The notes beneath the pieces are model-generated. The model was not told where the DNA came from. It was given only the letters and a program-made list of their open reading frames with translations, and made no database searches. Source: Chlorocebus sabaeus (Eukaryota > Chordata > Mammalia > Primates > Cercopithecidae). From it: a stretch of 64,000 nt of DNA. Shown piece by piece: positions 56,227 through 64,000 of the stretch. Each line of letters starts with the position of its first letter. Position 1 is the first letter of the stretch. The position numbers and the translations under genes are program-made. The stretch spans positions 93,803,137 to 93,867,136 of the forward strand of contig NC_132923.1 of NCBI RefSeq assembly GCF_047675955.1, in the 5' to 3' direction.

Positions 56227-57565
56227 GGGTATATCTTTGATTGAGTGTCTGTGCCAAGGGTGTGTAAGGAATTTGCACATTCGTTGTTTCATTTACATTT
56301 CTTAACAGTATCAGGAAGCTTTGGATTGGCAGGTGGAGGTGCCAAGAGCTCTGTTCCAATTGGAGTTTGAGTGATGTTGGGATTTGGTTCAGGATTTGGT
56401 GGAGGGTCATACTGATTAAAGGGGTGAGAGCCAGGTCAGGGCAGCATAGAGGCAGTGCTCTATTATGGCCTGTAGGCATCTGTTTTTTCTTTCCTGACAC
56501 AGCCTTGATCTCTCTGTACTGTACTCACCCCATATTCTGTTCTTCTGGGACTTCAGAGGTTCCTAAGCCTTGTGTGAATTAAGATTAGAATAAGAGTTGG
56601 GGCTACGATATTCATCATTTGCTGTCAGTGTTAGCATTAGGGCTAAGGATAATCTTGGGCATTACAGTCAATGCTATGCAGGCAAAAGATTAGAGTTGAT
56701 ATTTAAGATTTAGCTTTTTTGGTGAGTGAACTTAAATGTTGTTTGTTAATTATGCCATTCATTCAATAATTTTAACTAAAATGATCATTATAACATTATC
56801 TCCTCAAATGAGAAGGTTGTTTTTCTAAAATATACGGGGCAGGATATTTTGTAGTTAAAGAAAGATCTTGGATACATTGAGGGTAGTCCTGTAAACAATG
56901 TTCAGAATTACCAAAATAAAAATAATAATCCCAGTATACCATACAAGGAGGACAAAATCTTAAATTAAGATGCATAAATTGTGCAATTAATGTTCACTTG
57001 TCATGCATTCTTAATTAGAAATACTTCAAAGACTCTCTCCTTCACACTGTTGATGTGGTGCCAATAAACTGGTTTTGCTTTGTTGGAGACAATGAACGTA
57101 CTGAGAATTTAAAATTTTCCCTATGTCTGGGTTTACCTTTCAATATTCATTGTTTTTCTGGTTTTATGGCTCAGAAAAATTTATGTTTTGCTCCTAATAT
57201 ATTCAAAATTCTAGGCATGATGGGAAACTATGCAAAAGTAAATCCACAAAGTCTAGAGTTCTGTGAAAGGGCAATTGATTGGGAAGAGTTGGCAATGCAT
57301 GACTAAGCACATGTGCTCCACTGGGGTGGAATATCTTAGCTACCTCCTTACCCATTTCTGACTTGCACCCTCTTTGGACTCTGGCTTCACTGTTTCCTCT
57401 CAACTTGTGAGAACTTGATAATGCAATTCGAAAGCTCATGAGAGAATAATGGGGTGACGATAGCCAAGGAAATGAATTAAAATTTAACTGGGCATCTGCA
57501 TTTTATCTGATAACTCTAAATGCAGACAGCCTTCTAAAGGTTTAAACATATAAATAAAACCACAA
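56227..57565. other. OR upstream flank, no repeat recognised
   Basis: Expected to hold the OR upstream intron and possibly non-coding exons. I cannot identify a promoter by eye. Short frames here show no domain. Confidence 0.4.
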
Positions 57566-57569
57566 AATA

Positions 57570-57840
57570 AAAGTGTAATATGAAGCAAGAACTAGACAGG
57601 TAGATCAACGGGACAGAATAGAGAACTCAGAAGTAGACCTTACCCTAGGATGAAGATGCTATTGTAAGTCAGAGGGGCAAGGAAGAGTTATTCAACAAAT
57701 GTTGCTCAGACAATTAATTAATGATTTGGGTTATGATTTCACATAGTGCATCAAGACAAATTCTAAATATGTTAAAGAGTTAAAAAAAAAAACCTATCAA
57801 ACAACAGAGGAGAAACTGTAGGTGAATATTTATTTTATGG
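57570..57840 (+). mobile_element. L1: Ancient L1 fragment, sense
   Basis: 'ggacagaatagagaactcagaagtagacc' and 'cttattcaacaaatg' follow L1 ORF2 order. Diverged. Confidence 0.6.
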
Positions 57841-58570
57841 TGATTCACAGACCTCTCAAGCATAACCTAAGATTTCCTAACCTTTCAGTCTCATGGTGAT
57901 AACTCTTGTCTCTTTAATATGCAAATTTGAAGTAATATAGGCCCTCGACTGATCTGCTCTAAGAAGTCCAATGTTTTCCCCGATATTTCTAAGGGTTCCC
58001 TCTGGTCACTTTGCTCTAAAAACCCCTGCTGTGAGGAAATGCTCTAATAGATTATTAAGTTTAAAAAGCAGGATAGGAAATCATATATAACCCAATCCTA
58101 ATACTATAAAGATTCACATGCATAGAAAAAAAATTGGAAAGGAATATATCAAAAATTAACAATGGTCATTTCTGGAGGATTAGGTTTATAGATGATATTT
58201 GTTTGTTAAAATTCACAAGACTTTCTAAATTTTTCACAATAAGCATGAGTTACTTGTAATAAAGAATAAAGAACAGCCAGGAGGCGTGCCTGGCTGAGGG
58301 GACCCTGTCCTCTAGACTTGCCACTCCCTGAGAACAGACTTGAAAATGCACAATGGAACGGGTGGGCATTGGGGAGCAGGACCTGGAGTCTTAACAATTT
58401 CAGAGTCACATATTTTCAACCTTTTTAAAGCCCTTGAACTTTTTTGTCAAAGGCAAACTTCTGCGGAGCAGAAAAACCCACCTACTCACCCTCACCCAGA
58501 AAATCATGGTTCCCTGGAACTCCTCTTATGAGTTAAAGACTTCATTTGATAACCATTAATGCAATCCTTT
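57841..58570. other. Unassigned, probably including an old repeat
   Basis: 58080-58260 has the look of an old repeat 3' end (a gaaaggaatatatcaaaaattaacaatgg-like segment), family not named. Confidence 0.35.
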
Positions 58571-58574
58571 CTTT

Positions 58575-58690
58575 TTACCAGAGCCCAGAGAGGGGAAGCA
58601 ATTGGCTTAAGGTTGCCCAGCCTGAGAGCGTCTGAGCAGGGAGAGCATCCAAGTGGACTGACCTCCAGCCCAGGGTCTGCAGTGCCAAGT
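58575..58690 (-). mobile_element. MIR: MIR fragment, antisense
   Basis: 'gcccagagaggggaagcaattgg' and 'aaggttgcccagc' match MIR reversed. Confidence 0.55.
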
Positions 58691-59284
58691 GCTGCTCCCA
58701 GATGAGCCAAGAGCCTGGACATGGAGCTAGGGACAGAGGAGTCCGATGCTGCAAATCACATCAGCTCCTGAGTTGTGAGGTCCTTAAGCAAGGATAATGA
58801 GAGGCCACCCAGGTCTTACCTCCAGGTTGTGCCTGCAGGCTGAGGGCAGAGGAAGCAGAGAAGAGGTGGGTGACAGGTCCCCGGCCCCCAGGACTCCTTG
58901 CCCTTTGGTGGGTTTGCACCGTCCTCCAGAGCAAAGCCCAGAAACGGGTTTCTACTCTCACTTTCCTTGCTGTGTGTCGTAGGGCCAGTTGCTTGGCCTC
59001 TCTGAGCTTCTGGTTCTGACTCTGTCACAGCTAGGTTTGATGATGACATGTTGGCGGTGAGAAAACAGAAACAGATTGTGTGTACAAGGTCCTGGTAGTG
59101 GGTAAGCCTCTAGCTCCTGGTTGGCCAGGGCTGGCATGGGTTGGGGTTGCCAGCCTTGGTCCATTGCTAGGGTATAATGGAAATCAGAGAAAAATGGCTT
59201 TTTTTTCTTACTTTGGATCCTTATATTTCTCTCCTCCTGTCATATCTCTTCTCCAGCAGCACTGACTAGGAGATAAAAGACTAA
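58691..59284. other. No gene recognised
   Basis: Mixed composition; MIR-like bits near 58980-59040. Confidence 0.35.
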
Positions 59285-59385
59285 AGGCAGCTGGTTTTGA
59301 ATTCTCACTTTTGCTATTTACTGGCCATGACTCTGAGCAAGTTAGTCATTCCTTATCTGCAAAAAGAGGAGACTGGTTGCAATAT
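59285..59385 (+). mobile_element. MIR: MIR fragment
   Basis: 'tttgaattctcacttttgctatttactggcc' and 'gagcaagttagtcattccttatctgc' are MIR core in sense. Confidence 0.6.
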
Positions 59386-59539
59386 CTGATTCTGTCAGGT
59401 TCTGAAGATATATGTTTTCTCTTCCCTTCCCCGTTTGACAGCACTTTTCCCCCACCCCCTCCACCCTCCACAAGACACAGACACACACCATGCCCCAGTA
59501 TCAGCACTGACCTGCGAGGTCAAGAGTGGCCAGAGAAGA

Positions 59540-60990
59540 AACAAGTAAAACCAGAAAGAAAAAACAAAAGGCAGAGAATGGCTGATATGATTGATGGAAA
59601 AAAGATGGAGAGGTCTCTGCAGGAAGAGAGACACATGAGTCAGAGAGAGGCACAGAGAACCAGATCCCGAGGGCACAGACAGGAGATAGAGAAGGAGATG
59701 CTGAAAACACAACTGAGGAACAGGAAGAGAAGTGCCTGGGAGCCCAGGATGGGCAGACGGTGGGAGAATGTTCATTCTAAGAATCCTAGAAGAGGGGAAA
59801 AGACCAAGGAAGCAGGCATAGAGACACTGAGACCTCCTGGGAGGCTGTCGGGGGAACCAAACCAGACAAGGAAGCAAGAGGAGAGGAGGCCAGGAGCCAG
59901 GAGGCAGGGAAGCATGTCTGTGATGCTGAGATGCAGGTGTGAGGCCTATGAGAGGGACACAGGAGCGAGACGGAGCTGCAAAAAGGGCAGGCAGGGCTGG
60001 GCGTGGTGGTTCACACCTGTAATCCCAGCACTTTGGGAGGCCGAGGTGGGTGGATCACGAAGTCAAGAGATAGAGACTATCCTGGCCAACATGGTGAAAC
60101 TCCGTCTCTACTAAAATACAAAAAATTAGCTGGACGTGGTGGTGTGTGCCTGTAGTCCCAGCTACTTGGGAGGCTAAGGCAGGAGAATCGCTTGAACCCG
60201 GGAGGTGGGGGTTACAGTGATCCAAGATCATGCCACTTCACTGCAGCCTGGTGACAGAATGAGACTCTGTCTCAAAAAAACCAAAACAAACAAACAAACA
60301 AACAAAAAAAAAAACAAAAAAAAAGGCAGGTGGACCAGCAAAGAGCCCAGCGGAGAGAGGCCGGAGTGATCAGATGTGGGGCGGTGGGAAGAGGCAGGGC
60401 CTGTCCAGTCTCCCAAGGAGAGAGAGCTGGAAGAGGAGCCCAAGAACAGGCAAAGCAGGCAGATGGGAGGCTGGACTGGGGGGAGCTGGGCAGAGAGGGG
60501 GAAACCAAGACATGACAGTGGGGGAGGCTCCAGCAGGAGACCCAGAGCAACGCTGCAAGGGGAAAAGCCTTGTGGACAAGAGAGGATAAGGGGAAGAGGA
60601 GAGATCAGGGATGGCTAGAGAGAGACAGCGCTGATGGCAAATCCAGAGACTGAGAGACAGCAAAATACAGAGAGGTCAAGGAAGAAAGAAAGGCAAAGGA
60701 ATGAGCTGAAGAACTAGCAGAAGAACCTCAGAGCCGGAGACACAGGAAGAGGAGGGAGAGATGGGACAAGACTTTGGAGACAGAGACACACAGAGACAGC
60801 CGATAGAAACAGAGGCAGAAAGAGACAGATGGAGAGATGGAAAGCAAAGGAAAGAGAGACAGACAAATAATAATAGGCCCAGAGAAAGAGAAAGAAATAG
60901 GAGGACACAGAGAAAGGAAGAGAAGTAGACACAGGCAGCCAGGCACACACTCACATGGATGTGGGAAAGAGATGGAGGCGGAGAGGCAGG
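59540..60990 (+). repeat. Long purine-rich (GA/CAGA) low-complexity tract
   Basis: About 1.1 kb, split by an Alu at 59995-60318, in which the plus strand is dominated by gagacaga, ggagag, aaagag units. The 267-codon plus-strand frame (59311-60114) and the long minus-strand frames here are low-complexity artefacts. Confidence 0.75.
59995..60318 (+). mobile_element. Alu: Alu inside the purine tract
   Basis: Complete Alu with mixed AAAC/A tail. Flanks share aaaaggcagg-like text. Confidence 0.92.
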
Positions 60991-60999
60991 CGGCTGCTG

Positions 61000-61685
61000 G
61001 TGAGTGGGAACAGCAGACCAGGCTGGGCTGCTTCTCAGAGCTCCCACTGGCAATGTTGGGGCCGTGGGGGCACCAGTAGGCTTACTTACTTCCCAGAATG
61101 CCAGGGGACACTGCTGTCCTGAGCTTATAACCTTGCAGGGAAGGGGGTGGGTCTGAGTCCCCTCAGACTCAGAGGGCACTCTCAAGTGGCAGTTGGCCCC
61201 AGGGCCCTTGCTAGGACTGTTCCTACAGCAGCCTCGGCTCACTCCCCAGGGACACTCAGGCCATGCCCTCTCCCAGAGCCCGGGTCAGGTTGGGGAGCAT
61301 GAGGCTCAGCTGGGGCAGAGACTCAGAGAGGGCTCCAGGGCAGATCTTTCCTCAGCCGCTCCCCCTTTCCCAGGGGAGAAAAATGAGACTCCCTGGCAGG
61401 TCTTGGGTGATGAAGCTCAAGAAATTGTCCTCTCCCTCCACCAGGTGGTATCCCCAGGGCTGTTCCATCCATTAGCCACTGAAGACAAAGTGTCCAGAGT
61501 CCTTGAGCTTCCATAGTCTACAGACATGTTGGAGACCTGAAAAAGATGATAGGCTCAAAAATAGGACCTCTGCAAAATAAAAATTAGTAAATGTTTAAAT
61601 GACTATTAACTATAATATTTTATCAGTCAACTACAGCTCAAACTCTCCCAGTTAAGTAGTTCGTGATATGTTAATTATATTCGGT
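61000..61685. other. GC-rich unassigned sequence with splice-like signals
   Basis: Donor-like ctggtgagtgg at 60997-61007, acceptor-like ctgttcctacag ending 61228 and cgctccccctttcccag ending near 61373. A 107-codon frame (61193-61516) shows no family resemblance. Not called as a gene. Confidence 0.35.
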
Positions 61686-61688
61686 GTG

Positions 61689-61760
61689 GATGAGCTTGAG
61701 GCCTGGTTGGGGGGTTGAAGACTGGTGCAAGTGACCTACAGGACTGGGGAAGGGCACACC
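61689..61760 (+). repeat. Local direct repeat, copy 1
   Basis: 72 bp beginning gatgagctt and ending gggcacacc, repeated at 62260-62330 with about ten differences. Confidence 0.75.
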
Positions 61761-61785
61761 CATGCCCTCCCTGAGCTGACTTGTG

Positions 61786-62100
61786 CCCCGCTCTCCAGCC
61801 TCCCTTCCTACAGTTCTTTGACTCCACGCAGCCAGAACCACTTTTAGATGCTCTGCCTTATGAGCTGCTTCCTCAGCCCAGGACACCCTGCCCAGCATGC
61901 AGCCTGGAAAACATTTATGTATGCCTCAGAACCCTCACCTAATCCTGATCGCAGCACCTCCATGCTCCCTAATCTGTGAAGCCTTCCCTCGATAACCTCG
62001 ATAACCTGGTTATGCCGTCCTCTGCAGTCAGCTGCTCTCATACCCGGCACAACTCCTCCCTGGCACTCCATGCTGACCTACCAGCTTTTCCTTCATGACA
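61786..62100 (+). mobile_element. L2: L2-like fragment
   Basis: 'gaagccttccctcgataacc' and surrounding cc-rich text resemble the L2 3' region. It holds a 9-bp tandem duplication (tcgataacc) at about 61989-62006. Confidence 0.4.
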
Positions 62101-62259
62101 ACCCTCCACAATTGCTCGTCCTGTTCCCCTCTGTTTGTGCCATGGTTTCACCAACCGATAGATTGCTCTGTAAACACTCATAGCTGCCAGTGGTGTATCA
62201 GACATTTCTGGTCACTGGAGACAAAAGTTGAATAAGACTTGGTCCCTGGCTCTGCCCAT

Positions 62260-62330
62260 GATGAGCTTCAGGACTGATTGGGGGAATGAAGACGGGTGCA
62301 AGTGTCCTGCAGGACTGGATAAGGGCACAC
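62260..62330 (+). repeat. Local direct repeat, copy 2
   Basis: Second copy of 61689-61760, about 570 bp away in the same orientation. Confidence 0.75.
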
Positions 62331-63330
62331 ACAAGATTCTGCAGTAACACATAGAACAGTCCCACTGATGCTTCTTCGCTGAGAGTTCTGGGAAGAGGGA
62401 TTATTTGAGCTGGGTTTTGAAAGATGAATAGAAGTTTGATAGATGAAGACAGAGAAAGGCAATCCTTGTACAGGGAACAGAGTATGCAAAGAAGCAGAGG
62501 AAGGAAAGAAGATGGCCCTGAATTTCCCCCTTCATGATGTATGAGGACAGTGATAGTGTCATTATGTCATGTTTATAGTGTGCAGCACAGGGAAAGCATC
62601 AATCAATATTGAGGGAATAAATGAACAAATGGTGCATTTGAAGGATGTGAAGCAAGTCCAACGTGAACAGAGCTTGAGAGAAGTTATACCTGGGGCATAG
62701 CACCCAGAGAGGATAGGATTCAAGAACAGGTAGGGAATTCTAGGCTTGGCTAGGTCAGGGACTCTCAGCTGAAATCTCCAGTCCCTGAAAGCTCCCTCCA
62801 GCTGTGCAGTGGCCCCATGGTAGACTGGCTACTGGCTCATGTCCACAGCCCATTCCCAGCCTTGCAATTTGCTCCCTAAGGATCACACTCTTCCAAACCC
62901 CATAAAGGTGGCAAACATAACTCCCTAGCTACAGACCACATAAATGATTTGATGAAGGACTTTTTTCTGATCAGCAAATTCATTTATATGGAAAAACAGC
63001 TGCTTCGACTCATTTCTGGAAGAAAGCGGAGCATGAAAGAACAAATAAAAATACGAGTTTTACAAAAGCATAAAAATTAAATTCATTCTAATGTACATGT
63101 AACAAAATACCTTACTTTTATGTAAAAGAATACAATTACCCAAATCAATGCTGCCCTGGAAAATCCAGGAGAGGTGGGTTTTTTTGTTGTTGTTTGTTTT
63201 AATTTTTTTTGCATTAACAATTAGCATTATTTAATTAATGGTGAGATTGATATGTAAAATAGAGTTTTAAGGAAATTTCAATATTAAATTGAGCCTTGAA
63301 GATAAACATCCACATTTCTCTTTCATGTAC
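62331..63330. other. No gene recognised
   Basis: 62395-62500 resembles an old interspersed repeat (ggttttgaaagatgaat, then ggaacagagtatgcaaag); the rest is unassigned and AT-rich. Confidence 0.35.
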
Positions 63331-63331
63331 C

Positions 63332-63529
63332 TTTTTTTTTTTTTTTTTTTTTTTTTGAGATGGAGTCTTGCTCTGTTGGCCAGGCTGGAGTGCAATGATG
63401 TGATCTTGGCTCACTGCAACCTCCACCTCCTGGGTACATGAAATTCTCTTGCCTCAGCCTCCCAAGTAGCTGGGATTACAGATGTGCGCCAGCACACCCA
63501 GCTAATTTTTGTTTTTTGTGGGTTTTTTT
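63332..63529 (-). mobile_element. Alu: Alu, antisense, cut short by L1
   Basis: Reversed Alu from a 25-base T run to the middle (gctaatttttg). The head half is missing; L1 sequence follows. Confidence 0.88.
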
Positions 63530-63966
63530 TGCTTTTATTATGACTTTTTAAAAATTATATGTTAAGTTCTGGGATACATGTGCAGAACGTGCAGGTTTTT
63601 TACATAGGTATACACGCACCATGGAGGTTTGCTGCACCCATCAACCCGTCATCTACATTAGGTGTTTCTCCTAATACTATCCCTCCCTTAGTCCCCACCC
63701 CCTGACAGGCCCTGGTGTGTGATGTTCCCCTCCCTGTGTCCATGTGTTCTCATCGTTCAACTTCCACTTACGAGTGAGAACATGTGGTGTTTGGTTTTCT
63801 GTTCCTGTGTTAGTTTGCTGAGAATGATGGTTTCCAGCTTCATCTATGTCCCTGCAACGGACATGAACTCATCCTTTTTTATGGCTGCATGGTACTCCAT
63901 GGTATATATGTGCCACATTTTCAGGCATCTGTTGTTTCCTGACTTTTTAATGATTGCCATTCTAAC
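63530..63966 (-). mobile_element. L1: L1 3' end with internal deletion
   Basis: Reversed L1 3' UTR and ORF2 end. At about 63921 the text jumps roughly 290 bp of L1 (from gccacatttt to gcatctgttgtttcctgac). The remainder ends near 63966. Confidence 0.83.
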
Positions 63967-64000
63967 AAGGGTAGTAAAGGTTACAGTTACTTTCCATCTA

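Noticed and set aside
59311..60114. 267-codon plus-strand frame
   Set aside because: Runs through low-complexity GA-rich DNA into an Alu; Arg/Glu/Lys-rich text without a domain.
60676..61242. 188-codon minus-strand frame with hydrophobic Leu/Ser/Cys stretches
   Set aside because: It is the complement of the purine tract, which necessarily encodes Leu/Ser/Phe-rich text; no family resemblance.
60997..61373. Donor and acceptor-like pair suggesting a multi-exon gene
   Set aside because: Individually plausible but no consistent frame or recognisable protein links them.
1..64000. CRISPR arrays, operons, ribosome-binding sites, integrons, phage
   Set aside because: No spaced identical repeats, no prokaryotic gene density; interspersed primate repeats throughout show this is mammalian DNA.

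Overview
The window reads as primate nuclear DNA and most likely comes from an Old World monkey. It holds one intact gene, an intronless olfactory receptor (OR) on the minus strand at 54946-55884. At least half of the rest is transposable elements: Alu, L1, LTR retroelements, and old L2, MIR and DNA-transposon copies. The Old World monkey reading rests on two young Alus (32588-32923 and 55913-56214) with sequence states I associate with the monkey AluYR group, on an LTR7-type solo LTR, and on a CpG-rich solo LTR (16604-17055) that I do not recognise from human. All family names come from reading and memory, not from a search.

Layout. 1-10300: mostly old or unassigned sequence, with an Alu inside an L1 3' end (3262-4325), an LTR fragment (4706-5028), an L2 tail, ancient L1 or HAL1 ORF1-like sequence (7470-8420 and 9945-10200) and old Alus. 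10302-18066: a full-length antisense L1 (copy A) inside a small older L1 fragment; copy A itself carries an Alu, an LTR7-like solo LTR and the CpG-rich solo LTR. 18515-26440: an ancient antisense L1 split by an MLT2-like LTR and four Alus. 26440-30640: mostly unassigned, with a 5'-truncated L1 that has a perfect 16-bp target duplication, a MER5A, an L2, a MIR and one candidate exon. 30643-37860: a decayed endogenous retrovirus with paired LTRs, a lysine-type primer site and a purine tract, invaded by four Alus and a solo LTR. 38178-45150: an ERVL pol remnant, two ancient antisense L1 stretches, MER2 and microsatellites. 45155-52152: an older L1 end split by a second full-length L1 (copy B, 45444-51568). 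52160-53911: ancient L1 plus two Alus. 53912-56226: OR locus. 56227-64000: mostly unassigned, with a long purine-rich tract (59540-60990), a 72-bp local duplication, and an Alu and L1 end at the right edge.

How the parts relate. The OR is the only recognisable protein gene. Its coding exon starts 12 bp downstream of a consensus acceptor AG, and a young Alu has inserted 18 bp upstream of that AG, duplicating its pyrimidine stretch. This is the observation most likely to matter functionally. No L1 or retroviral reading frame in the window is intact. I found no CRISPR array, operon, rRNA or tRNA, and no evidence of a new multi-gene system. The unusual content is the deep nesting of elements and the Alu at the OR splice site.
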